64,000 bases of DNA from Rickettsiales bacterium. Its GTDB lineage: Bacteria > Pseudomonadota > Alphaproteobacteria > G027485855. How positions within the stretch are numbered: position 1 is the stretch's first letter; every line of letters starts with the position of its first letter. The notes under the pieces were generated by a model. The model ran no database searches. It was given only the letters and a program-made list of their open reading frames with translations, and was not told where the DNA came from. The stretch covers positions 62,001 to 126,000 of the forward strand of contig JAIXQD010000019.1 of assembly GCA_027485855.1 (NCBI GenBank). The letters run 5' to 3'. Below are positions 27,022-35,297 of this stretch, in pieces. A program made the position numbers and the translations under genes.

Positions 27022-28065
27022 TTAATGTGTTGCGGTGACTTTAGTAAGGCCGGGTGGGGTATCTGGGTTGCGTCCCCGCGCCAAAGCCAAACGCTCGGCC
27101 AGACGATAAAACCCGCTAATATGCAAAAGCGGCGTCACCAGCGCATGCGGCGATGACGCCAGCGGCAAATGAATCGCACCCGTCGGCGCTGTCGGCCCAA
27201 ACAAAATTGGCACCACACCGCGTGCGAGTAACAACGGCAGCAGCGCCTCAAAACCCGTTTGTGCCTCGTCATCGGGCACAAACAGCAACATCGGGAAACC
27301 AGGCTCGACTATGCCCAACGGCCCGTGCTGCACTTCGGCTGTTGAAAAACACTCGGCATGAATGCCGCTGGTTTCTTTCAGTTTAAGCGCGGCTTCGGCA
27401 GCAATGCCAAAAGTAAGGCCACGCCCCAAACAATAAAGGCTGCGGGCATGCAGCAATGGTGGCAGGGCTGCTGCATAATCAAAATCAAGCATCTGCTGCA
27501 ATGCTGTGGGCGCTACACGCAGCGCTTGCTCAATCACAACATCGCCCGACCAAACAGCAAGCAAATGCACAATAGCACTCAGTGACGCCACATAAGATTT
27601 GGTGGCCGCCACCGCCTGCTCGGGGCCAGCTAAAAGTGGCACAACATAATCGGCTAATTTTGCGGCGGGGCTTTGCGCGTTATTGAGTAACGCCACCACG
27701 AGTGCGCCGGCCTCTTTGGCGCTCTGCATTGAGGCCAGCAAATCTGGGCTTTGCCCCGATTGCGAGATAGCGATAAATAATGCATCGCGCAGCCCCGATA
27801 GCGGGCGCCGATAAATAGAAGAAAGCGACGGCGCATAAGAGGCCACCGCCACGCCCATGCGTGTTTCTATGGCATATTTGGCAAAGCTGGCCGCATGGTC
27901 CGATGAACCACGCCCGCAAGTGAGCACAAAGGGCGGTGGTGATTGCTGTAAGCGTGCGGCAATGTCTTTGAGCACGGGGCCATTTTGCGCCAATTGCCGC
28001 TCGATCAGAAGCGGCACTTCTGAGGTTTCGCGATACATGAGGGTGGGTGCGCTGGCTGGAGTCAT
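27022..28065 (-). CDS. SIS-domain amino-sugar isomerase/deaminase (GlmS C-terminal-like)
   Basis: Two SIS domains and no glutaminase domain: LTCGRGSSDHAASFAKYAIE and ISQSGQSPDLLASMQSAKEA in the first, YCLGRGLTFGIAAEAALKLKE in the second, then AECFSTAEVQHGPLGIV. This layout fits the GlmS-related glucosamine-6-phosphate deaminase class (NagB-II/AgaS-like), which interconverts amino-sugar and keto-sugar phosphates. 347 residues fits. It starts three bases after ptsP ends, so it is cotranscribed with the PTS-Ntr enzyme I. No nagA or transporter is adjacent, so catabolic use is inferred. Confidence 0.8.
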   Translation of the reverse strand: MTPASAPTLMYRETSEVPLLIERQLAQNGPVLKDIAARLQQSPPPFVLTCGRGSSDHAASFAKYAIETRMGVAVASYAPSLSSIYRRPLSGLRDALFIAISQSGQSPDLLASMQSAKEAGALVVALLNNAQSPAAKLADYVVPLLAGPEQAVAATKSYVASLSAIVHLLAVWSGDVVIEQALRVAPTALQQMLDFDYAAALPPLLHARSLYCLGRGLTFGIAAEAALKLKETSGIHAECFSTAEVQHGPLGIVEPGFPMLLFVPDDEAQTGFEALLPLLLARGVVPILFGPTAPTGAIHLPLASSPHALVTPLLHISGFYRLAERLALARGRNPDTPPGLTKVTATH

Positions 28066-28068
28066 GAT

Positions 28069-30321
28069 TTAAAGCAACCCGTTATCTTTGGCGAAAGCCG
28101 AGAGCGTGCCGCGCAGGCTGTGCGTGCTGCGCTCAAGCAGCTGTGTGATGAACCCAGTAAGGTTGGGCAAATCAACCTTGCGCAGCATAATTTTTATCGC
28201 CGCATATTTATTGGGTGACAGTGATAATTTACGCACGCCAAGGCCCAGCAAGGCCAAAGCCTCAATGGGGTTGCCCGCCATCTCACCACAGACTGAAAGC
28301 GGCTTTCCGGCCTCGGCACATTGCTGCACAATATTTTTAAGCAGGCGTAAAAAACTGGGCGAGAGCGAGTCATAGCGGCTGGCGGTTAAGGCATTGGCGC
28401 GATCGGCCGCAAAAAAATATTGCAACATGTCATTGCTGCCCAGCGAGATAAAATCGGCGTGACGCAACAGCTCGTCTAATTGCCACAGCAAGGACGGCAC
28501 TTCCAGCATAACGCCCAATTGCAATTGCTTGGGCGCCGCCACGCCCTTGGCCAACAGATGCGCTTGCTCTCGATGCAGCAAATCGCGCGCGGCAAAAAAC
28601 TCGGCCAGTTCAGCCACCATCGGCAGCATGATATAAATATTTTTTCCGGCACCGGCTTGCAAAATGGCCCGCAATTGCGTGCGTAATAATGCGGGTCTGT
28701 CTAACCCCATGCGCAAGGCGCGCCAGCCCAAAGCGGGGTTGGGCTCACCTAAAACGGGCAGATAGGGCAAGGTTTTATCGCCGCCCACATCGAGCGTGCG
28801 AAACATTACCGGCTTATCGCCCGCACTGGCGAGGGCGCGCTTATAAAGCTCGGTTTGTGCGACAAGATCGGGCAGGCTTGAGCGCAGCATAAACGGCACT
28901 TCGGTGCGATAAAGCCCAACCGCATCGGCACCAGTTTTGGCCAGCGCATCAAAATCGAGCAGCAGGCCACAGTTTAATTGCAGGCTTATAGTGGTGCCAT
29001 CGGTGGTGCAGGTGGGCAATGCCGCAAGCTGGGCAAAATCAACCGCGCGCTGCTCGGCCAATTGCATGGCCTGCGTAAAGCTTTCTAGAATATCGTCGCT
29101 GGGGCGCACAAAGACCAAGCCATTATTGCCATCAACAAATAATGTGTCATGCGCTTCAATGCTGCTGAGTGCCGCACCACATTGCGCCACCACCGGTATA
29201 TTTAACGCTCGCGCCACAATGGCCACATGCGCTGTGGCCGAGCCTTCGGCCATAATCAGCGCTTTAATTTTGGCCACATCATAATCGAGCAGTTCGGCCG
29301 GCCCCATATTATAGGCCACCAAAATAGCCTGCTCGGGCAAAGCGCGGGCATTGGGCGTGACGCCCGATAAAAACTGCAAGAGCCGATAAGACAAATCATC
29401 GATATCGGCCAATTTATCGAGCAATACGGGCTCTAAGGCTTGCGCCAGCTTGGCGTTAAGCTCGGTGCGTACACGCTCGGTTGCGGCCTCGGCTGTCAGA
29501 CCCTGCCGAATAGCATCGGCCAAGCGGCGATGCCAGCCCTTATCTTGGGCAAATTGCCGAAAGGTTTGCAAAATATCGCGGCTTTCGCCAGCAGGGCTTT
29601 GCTGCCACAGTAGGAATATATGCTCATCGAGCTGGGTCAGTGCGCTGGTCAGCCGCTGCAATTCTATATTGACATCTTCGGCCAGAAGGCGGGTGGTAAT
29701 CAGCTGCGGGCGGTGTAAAACGGCCTCGCCCAAAGCCAAACCACTATTGAGTGCCAAACCCTCAAGCCTTGTGGGTTGCAGCATGGGGTCACCCGCACGA
29801 CCCAGCTCGGTTGCGGGCACCAGCTCGGACGCGGCCACTAATTCGGCCACCACCATGGCGGCTGTTTGCAAAGTCTCAACCAGCTCAGGGCTATAAAGCT
29901 GAGCTTCTTTTTGCTGCAAAGTCAGCACGCCGCGCACCTTGCCGCCACGGTGCAGCGGCACGCCTAAAAATGCACTAAAGGGCTCTTCGCCGGTTTCGGG
30001 CCGATAAGCAAAGCTGGGGTGCAACGGCGCATCGGGCACAACCAGCGGCTCGCCACTGCGCGCCACTTCGCCCACCAAGCCCTCGCCCACACGTAAGCGC
30101 GTTTGGTTTATCGCTTGGTGCTTAAGGCCCACCGTGGCAAAAAGCTCAAGCACTTCGCCCGCACGCAGCAAATAACAGCTGCACACATCGGCGGCGCATT
30201 CGCTGGCGATAACCCGCACAATTTTATCGAGCTTTTGCTGGGCCGAGCCTTTGGCGGCCATCAGCTCGCGCAACGCCGCTAAAAGCCCACGACCCGTACT
30301 ATGTGTGGCGGGCTGGGCCAT
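28069..30321 (-). CDS. ptsP: PTS-Ntr phosphoenolpyruvate-protein phosphotransferase (enzyme I Ntr)
   Basis: First component of the nitrogen-related phosphotransferase relay, passing phosphate from PEP through NPr to PtsN. A GAF domain (about residues 15-165) precedes the PEP-utiliser N-terminal domain. The phosphohistidine is H365 in GSATAHVAIVAR, and the C-terminal barrel has MFRTLDVGGDKTLPYL, the MLEVPS segment and SVCGEMAGNP with the catalytic cysteine. 750 residues is normal. The start overlaps the stop of the FabK-like gene by one base (TGATG). ptsN is also in the window, at 61.2 kb. Confidence 0.95.
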   Translation of the reverse strand: MAQPATHSTGRGLLAALRELMAAKGSAQQKLDKIVRVIASECAADVCSCYLLRAGEVLELFATVGLKHQAINQTRLRVGEGLVGEVARSGEPLVVPDAPLHPSFAYRPETGEEPFSAFLGVPLHRGGKVRGVLTLQQKEAQLYSPELVETLQTAAMVVAELVAASELVPATELGRAGDPMLQPTRLEGLALNSGLALGEAVLHRPQLITTRLLAEDVNIELQRLTSALTQLDEHIFLLWQQSPAGESRDILQTFRQFAQDKGWHRRLADAIRQGLTAEAATERVRTELNAKLAQALEPVLLDKLADIDDLSYRLLQFLSGVTPNARALPEQAILVAYNMGPAELLDYDVAKIKALIMAEGSATAHVAIVARALNIPVVAQCGAALSSIEAHDTLFVDGNNGLVFVRPSDDILESFTQAMQLAEQRAVDFAQLAALPTCTTDGTTISLQLNCGLLLDFDALAKTGADAVGLYRTEVPFMLRSSLPDLVAQTELYKRALASAGDKPVMFRTLDVGGDKTLPYLPVLGEPNPALGWRALRMGLDRPALLRTQLRAILQAGAGKNIYIMLPMVAELAEFFAARDLLHREQAHLLAKGVAAPKQLQLGVMLEVPSLLWQLDELLRHADFISLGSNDMLQYFFAADRANALTASRYDSLSPSFLRLLKNIVQQCAEAGKPLSVCGEMAGNPIEALALLGLGVRKLSLSPNKYAAIKIMLRKVDLPNLTGFITQLLERSTHSLRGTLSAFAKDNGLL

Positions 30322-31343
30322 CAGCCTTGTGCCGCCCGTCGCCGTAAGGCTGCTTCAGTTTGTGCAATAAGTTCGGCCACAATTTCGGCCACGGGCTGCT
30401 CGCGCTGAACCATGCCCACGCTTTGACCCGCCATGAGCGAGCCGCCATCAACATCACCCTCAACAACAGCACGGCGCAAGGCACCCGCCCAAAAATGCTC
30501 AATTTCAAGTTGGGCGGCCTTCATGTCCACTTCGCCGCGCTCATATTTATTGATGACCTCGCGCTGAAAAAGCTGAAATTTCTCACTGGCGGCATTGGCC
30601 AAAGCCCGCACCGGAATCACCGGAAAACGCGGATCAAGCTGCACCGATGGCACGGCATCGCGCGCATTGGCTTTAATAAAAGCTTTTTTGAAGTTGGCAT
30701 GCGCCACGCTTTCAGTGGCACAAACAAAACGCGTGCCCAGCTGCACGCCACTGGCGCCCATTTCTAAATAAGCCGCAATCGCTTCGCCATGACCAATGCC
30801 GCCTGCCACAAACACCGGCACTTCGGTGATGTGCGGCAAAATCTCTTGCGCCAAAACCGAGGTCGAGACCGGGCCAATATGGCCGCCCGCTTCCATGCCT
30901 TCAATAATAATGGCATCGACCCCGCTTTTAACCAGCTTTTTGGCCAGCACCAAGGCGGGCGCAAAGCACAGCACTTTTGCGCCACCCGCTTTAAGCTGCG
31001 CAATGGCACTTTGTGGTGGCAGCCCGCCTGCCAGCACCACATGGCTAACCTTGGCCGCGACGCACACTTCTATCAGTGCCTCAAGCTTGGGGTGCATGGT
31101 AATGAGATTAACGCCAAAGGGCTTAGCGGTTAACGCACGGGTGGCGGCAATTTCTGCTGCCAACACATCGGGCGGCATGCCGCCACAGGCAATCACGCCA
31201 AAGCCGCCGGCATTTGAAATGGCCGAAACCAAATTGCGCTCGGACACCCAGGTCATGGCGCCCGCCAGCAAAGCGCACTCGCTGCCAAAAAATTGCGTGC
31301 CACGCTGCCAAAGTTGCCGAAGTTGTGGCGAGATGCTATTCAT
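30321..31343 (-). CDS. FabK/nitronate monooxygenase-like FMN flavoprotein
   Basis: A TIM-barrel flavoprotein of the 2-nitropropane dioxygenase/FabK family. Landmarks are LLAGAMTWVSERNLVSAISN, NAGGFGVIACGGMPPD, the phosphate-binding stretch IIEGMEAGGHIGP, VPVFVAGGIGHGEAIAAYL and GVQLGTRFVCATES. It could be an enoyl-ACP reductase (FabK) or a nitronate monooxygenase; sequence alone does not decide. An AGGAAG ribosome site precedes the ATG. It sits between lysC (15 bases) and ptsP (one-base overlap) in an apparent operon, where a FabK role has no obvious connection. Confidence 0.8.
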   Translation of the reverse strand: MNSISPQLRQLWQRGTQFFGSECALLAGAMTWVSERNLVSAISNAGGFGVIACGGMPPDVLAAEIAATRALTAKPFGVNLITMHPKLEALIEVCVAAKVSHVVLAGGLPPQSAIAQLKAGGAKVLCFAPALVLAKKLVKSGVDAIIIEGMEAGGHIGPVSTSVLAQEILPHITEVPVFVAGGIGHGEAIAAYLEMGASGVQLGTRFVCATESVAHANFKKAFIKANARDAVPSVQLDPRFPVIPVRALANAASEKFQLFQREVINKYERGEVDMKAAQLEIEHFWAGALRRAVVEGDVDGGSLMAGQSVGMVQREQPVAEIVAELIAQTEAALRRRAAQG

Positions 31344-31358
31344 GATTATCTTCCTATT

Positions 31359-32591
31359 CTAACTATCTAGCCCATAAGCACTATGCAACGCCCGCACCGC
31401 AAGCTCGGTATATTCTTCGGCCAAGAGCACGCTGATTTTAATTTCAGAGGTTGAAATCAGCTGAATATTAATGCCGCGCTCGGCCAAAGTGGTAAACATG
31501 GTTTGCGCCACACCCGCATGCGAGCGCATGCCCATGCCGATGACCGACACCTTAACCACATCGGGGTCTTGGCGCAGTTCACGAAAGCCGATTTCGGCCG
31601 CAAGCGGCTGCAAAGTTGCCACCGCCCGTGCCAAATCGGCCTTACTGACGGTAAAAGTAAGGTCGGTGGTGCGCCCATCATTGGAGACATTCTGCACAAT
31701 CATATCAACATTCACATTGGCCGCCGTGAGTGGGCCAAAAATGCGCGCGGCAATGCCAGGGCGGTCGGCCACTTGCATCAGCGTTATCTTGGCATCATCG
31801 CGGCTATAGGCAATGCCACTAATCACCTGATTTTCCATAACGTCTCCCTCATCCACCAGCAATGTACCTGGGTAATCACTGCCAATCTCTGGCGCAAAAC
31901 TTGAAAGCACCTGCACCGGCACACGGTAAGCCATGGCTAACTGCACCGAGCGCGTTTGCAAAACCTTAGCACCCAGCGAGGCCATCTCCAGCATTTCTTC
32001 AAAAGCAATGCGCGGCAATTTGCGCGCGCGGCTGGTTATGCGTGGGTCGGTGGTGTAAACGCCATCAACATCGGTGTAAATATCGCAGCGGGCGGCTTTA
32101 AGTGCGGCCGCCAGCGCCACCGCCGACGTATCCGAGCCACCACGACCCAAAGTGCTGATACGCCCCTCGGCCGTGATGCCTTGAAAGCCGGTAATGACGG
32201 GCACGCGCCCTTGCGCTAATGTGGCGTGTAACTTTTCGGTCTGCACCTCTAAGATACGCGCTTTGCCATGCGCATTGCTGGTGAGCAACGGCAATTGCCA
32301 GCCAGCAAAAGATTGCGCGGCAACGCCCGCTTGCTGCAAAGCCAAAGCCAGCAGGCCCGCAGTCACTTGCTCGCCTGTGGCTACCACCGCATCATATTCG
32401 GCATCATCAAATTGGCCATGTTGCTGACGACAATAATCGACCAGCTTATTGGTTTCGCCCGCCATAGCCGACACCACCACCGCCAGCTGATGCCCGCGCT
32501 GCCTTTCGGCCAGCACTTTTTGCGCGGCATTGGCAATGCGCGCCGTATCGGCCATCGAGGTGCCACCAAATTTGACGACAATAAGCGACAT
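31359..32591 (-). CDS. lysC: Aspartate kinase
   Basis: Phosphorylates aspartate at the head of lysine, threonine, methionine and diaminopimelate synthesis. The kinase domain opens with VVKFGGTSMAD and contains TLGRGGSDTSAVALAAAL and CDIYTDVDGVYTTDPR. Two ACT domains fill the C-terminal third (SRDDAKITLMQVADRPGIAA; VSVIGMGMRSHAGVAQTMF), expected to bind the feedback inhibitor. 410 residues is typical. It heads a minus-strand run ending with the rodZ-like gene and diverges from ubiG with 51 bases between start codons. Confidence 0.96.
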   Translation of the reverse strand: MSLIVVKFGGTSMADTARIANAAQKVLAERQRGHQLAVVVSAMAGETNKLVDYCRQQHGQFDDAEYDAVVATGEQVTAGLLALALQQAGVAAQSFAGWQLPLLTSNAHGKARILEVQTEKLHATLAQGRVPVITGFQGITAEGRISTLGRGGSDTSAVALAAALKAARCDIYTDVDGVYTTDPRITSRARKLPRIAFEEMLEMASLGAKVLQTRSVQLAMAYRVPVQVLSSFAPEIGSDYPGTLLVDEGDVMENQVISGIAYSRDDAKITLMQVADRPGIAARIFGPLTAANVNVDMIVQNVSNDGRTTDLTFTVSKADLARAVATLQPLAAEIGFRELRQDPDVVKVSVIGMGMRSHAGVAQTMFTTLAERGINIQLISTSEIKISVLLAEEYTELAVRALHSAYGLDS

Positions 32592-32642
32592 GCGCTATCA
32601 ATAACCAAGCCCAACCCCATAATCAACGAGTTATACTGCATC

Positions 32643-33368
32643 ATGGCCAAGCCCAAAAATATCCGCTCGCAAAACAAGGCCGACAACAGCGCGGAAATTG
32701 GCAAATTCAATGCGTTGGCGCATCAATGGTGGGACGAAAATGGCGCGATGAAGCCGCTGCACAGCTTTAATCCGCATCGTTTGAACTTTGTGCAGCAGCA
32801 AGCCGGCACGCTGGCGCAAAAGCCTATTTTAGATGTGGGCTGTGGCGGCGGCATTTTTGCCGAAGCGCTTTGCCGTGCGGGCGGCGAGGTGACGGGTATT
32901 GATCTTGCCGATGATTTACTGAGCGTGGCCAAGCAGCATGCCGCACAAAATAAGCTGAATATCAATTACCAACGGCAGTCGATAGAGCAGCTGGCGCAAA
33001 GCCAAGCGCAATTTGCGGTGGTGTGCGCGTCAGAAGTGTTAGAGCATGTCGATGATGTGCCCAGTTTTATCGGCGCCATGGCCAAGCTTGTGGCGCCCAA
33101 GGGCGGCATCTTTATATCAACACTGAATCGCACCAAGCTGAGCTATGCCCTAGGAATAATTGCCGCCGAATATGTCTTGGGGCTGTTGCCCCGCGGCACG
33201 CATGATTGGCAAAAATTTTTAAAGCCTGCCGAAATTGCCGATATGCTGGCCCCTCATGGGTTTATTGTTAAACGCGTGCAGGGCTTGGCTTATAACCCTT
33301 TTGATAATAGCTATAAGGCCACAAATAGCGCTGCTATTAATTATCTGCTTTGGGCGCAGCAAAGTTAA
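32643..33368 (+). CDS. ubiG: Ubiquinone biosynthesis O-methyltransferase
   Basis: SAM-dependent O-methylation, used twice in ubiquinone synthesis. The start at 32643 (MAKPKNIRSQNKADNS) restores the usual length of 241 residues; a longer open frame reaches back into the lysC 5' region and is not used. FNALAHQWWDENGAMKPLHS is the family N-terminal signature. Motif I is ILDVGCGGGIFAEAL at 62-76, and GIDLADDLL and VVCASEVLEHVDD follow. The lysC-ubiG divergent pair is common in alphaproteobacteria. Confidence 0.95.
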   Translation: MAKPKNIRSQNKADNSAEIGKFNALAHQWWDENGAMKPLHSFNPHRLNFVQQQAGTLAQKPILDVGCGGGIFAEALCRAGGEVTGIDLADDLLSVAKQHAAQNKLNINYQRQSIEQLAQSQAQFAVVCASEVLEHVDDVPSFIGAMAKLVAPKGGIFISTLNRTKLSYALGIIAAEYVLGLLPRGTHDWQKFLKPAEIADMLAPHGFIVKRVQGLAYNPFDNSYKATNSAAINYLLWAQQS

Positions 33369-33382
33369 TGGGCGAGATTAGT

Positions 33383-34201
33383 TTACGTCTTTAGGGGCGC
33401 AGCAAAATCTTGCGCATGCAACAGCTGCGGAATAGCGCGGCGCGCCTCGGCCACTTTGCTTAAATCTAAATCAACCAGATGCACGCCCAAATTTTGGCCA
33501 GCATCGAGCAGAACTTCGCCCCAGGGGCTCACCACCAAACTATGACCATAGGTTTGCCGCATCTGATGCTGGCCCATTTGCGCGGGCGCTAAAATATAAC
33601 AGCCCGTCTCAATGGCGCGAGCACGCAGCAACACATGCCAATGCGCCTGCCCCGTTGGCACCGTAAAAGCCGCGGGCACCGTAATAATATCAGCCCCCGC
33701 CAATGCCAAGCTGCTGAATAATTTTGGAAAGCGCAGATCATAGCAAATGGTCAGGCCCAGCTTAAAGCCGCCGCAATCGGCCAACACAGCTTTATTGCCC
33801 GCCATAAAAGCAGCCGACTCGCGGTAGCTTTCGCCATTGGGCAAATCAACATCAAACATATGTATTTTATCATATTGCGCCACAAGCTCACCTGTGGGCG
33901 CAAATAACACAGCGCGGTTGGCGCATATCTCATCGCCAAGCTTAATGGTTAAGCTGCCGCCCATCAGCCAAATACCGCATTGTTTTGCTAAACGCGCATA
34001 AAGCGGCAAAGCCGGATGCTCGGCCATGCTAAAGGCACCCGCAAAAATGGCCTTACGCCCAAAACACATACGCTGCGCATTTTCGGGCAAGGCCACCAGC
34101 TGCGCGCCCATGCCAGCAGCCTTAAGAATATAATCCTCTGCGATGGCCAGATTGTCGGCCATATGCTCGCTGGCATTGAGCTGAATAAGCGCGGCTTTCA
34201 T
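33383..34201 (-). CDS. Nitrilase-family amidohydrolase (deaminated glutathione amidase-like)
   Basis: Carbon-nitrogen hydrolase with the triad E40 (ALPENAQ), the lysine of YDKIHMFDVDLPNGESYRE and the cysteine of LTICYDLRFPKLF. The last two are close to the Nit1/YbeM group that removes deaminated glutathione. 272 residues fits. Eleven bases upstream is grxC, then comF, all minus strand; a nit gene next to grxC and comF is a conserved alphaproteobacterial grouping, consistent with a glutathione-related role. Confidence 0.85.
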   Translation of the reverse strand: MKAALIQLNASEHMADNLAIAEDYILKAAGMGAQLVALPENAQRMCFGRKAIFAGAFSMAEHPALPLYARLAKQCGIWLMGGSLTIKLGDEICANRAVLFAPTGELVAQYDKIHMFDVDLPNGESYRESAAFMAGNKAVLADCGGFKLGLTICYDLRFPKLFSSLALAGADIITVPAAFTVPTGQAHWHVLLRARAIETGCYILAPAQMGQHQMRQTYGHSLVVSPWGEVLLDAGQNLGVHLVDLDLSKVAEARRAIPQLLHAQDFAAPLKT

Positions 34202-34212
34202 GCTAACAGGCT

Positions 34213-34470
34213 CTATGCTTGTAGCAATGGGTCGAGGCCGCCAGCTTTATCAAGCGCATACAAATCATCGCTGCCGCCAATATGCTGGCCATTGATAAAA
34301 ATCTGCGGCACGGTTTTGCGGCCATTGCTTTTGGCGAGCATCTCGTCGCGCAATTCGGGCTGGCGGCTGAGATTAATCTCGGTATAGGTCGCACCCTTGC
34401 GCTTGAGCAAGTCCTTGGCGCGGACGCAATAGGGGCAAACATCGGTGCTATAAATAATAATCTCGGCCAT
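34213..34470 (-). CDS. grxC: Glutaredoxin 3
   Basis: Small dithiol glutaredoxin reducing disulfides and ribonucleotide reductase with glutathione. The active site is CPYC (C12, C15) in IYSTDVCPYCVRAKDLL. TVPQIFINGQHIGGSDDL holds the cis-proline and glutathione-binding GG. 85 residues is full length. Two bases separate it from comF upstream. Confidence 0.96.
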   Translation of the reverse strand: MAEIIIYSTDVCPYCVRAKDLLKRKGATYTEINLSRQPELRDEMLAKSNGRKTVPQIFINGQHIGGSDDLYALDKAGGLDPLLQA

Positions 34471-34472
34471 AA

Positions 34473-35225
34473 TCAGCCTCCTTCAGTTAAGGGCGTGCGC
34501 GCCAAGCTTGCCACTAAAACCTCGGCCGCGCCAGCTTGCAAAAGCAAATTTGCACAAGCCGATAATGTGGCACCCGTGGTAAAAACATCGTCAATCAACA
34601 GCACACTTTTGCCGGCGATAATGGCCGGCGCAGTTTTGGCCACACTATATATATGTTGTGCATTACGCAGCCTTTGCGCTTTGGCCAGTGTGGTTTGTTT
34701 GGCCGCACCCGCTTTTTGCAGCAATAATTGCGGCTGGTAATTTTTGCCGCTAGCGCGGGCCAAATGCTGTGCCAACACGGCCGATTGATTATAGCGCCGC
34801 TGCCACAAGCGCCGACGATTAAGCGGCACAGCGGTCATTATATCGCAGCGGGCCACCAAGGGCGCTGCTGCACGCAACAGCAAGGCGGCCAAGGCTGGCG
34901 CGGCATCAAGCCTGTCAGCATATTTAAAGGCCGCCACCAGTGGTGCGGTCATATCATCATAAACCATAACACTGGCGGCCGCAGCAAAGGGCGGTGGCAC
35001 GGCGGTGCATTGTGCACAAATATTATCGGTGCCGGCAAAAGGCAGCGGCAAGGCACAGCGAAGGCAATAAGGCTGGCTGATAAACTTAACCTTGCTCCAG
35101 CAGGGGCCGCATAATGTACCGGCGTCGCTCACCATGGCGCGGCAAACAAGGCAGGTTGGCGGCAACACCAGATTAAGCAATGGCGATAGCAGCAAGGATA
35201 GAAATGATTTGTGCGTAGCTTGCAT
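34473..35225 (-). CDS. comF: ComF-family phosphoribosyltransferase-like protein
   Basis: ComF/GntX family, implicated in DNA uptake or in use of DNA as nutrient, though its reaction is unsettled. An N-terminal four-cysteine zinc finger is clear (PTCLVC, LCGPC, PYCLRC, NICAQC). The C-terminal PRPP loop reads SVLLIDDVFTTGATLSACA, with the usual double aspartate. 250 residues is normal. Its 5' end overlaps the largest possible reading of the divergent membrane-protein gene, which argues for a later start there. Confidence 0.88.
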   Translation of the reverse strand: MQATHKSFLSLLLSPLLNLVLPPTCLVCRAMVSDAGTLCGPCWSKVKFISQPYCLRCALPLPFAGTDNICAQCTAVPPPFAAAASVMVYDDMTAPLVAAFKYADRLDAAPALAALLLRAAAPLVARCDIMTAVPLNRRRLWQRRYNQSAVLAQHLARASGKNYQPQLLLQKAGAAKQTTLAKAQRLRNAQHIYSVAKTAPAIIAGKSVLLIDDVFTTGATLSACANLLLQAGAAEVLVASLARTPLTEGG

Positions 35226-35297
35226 TTACCCAGCCTAACACCTAATCTTGGCGCGAAACAACAAGATGATGAAGCCAGCCCCCACCCACTCTCGCAC

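Noticed and set aside
32268..32642. Upstream extension of ubiG
   Set aside because: The open frame runs back into lysC on the opposite strand and beyond the conserved N-terminus; ATG 32643 gives the family length.
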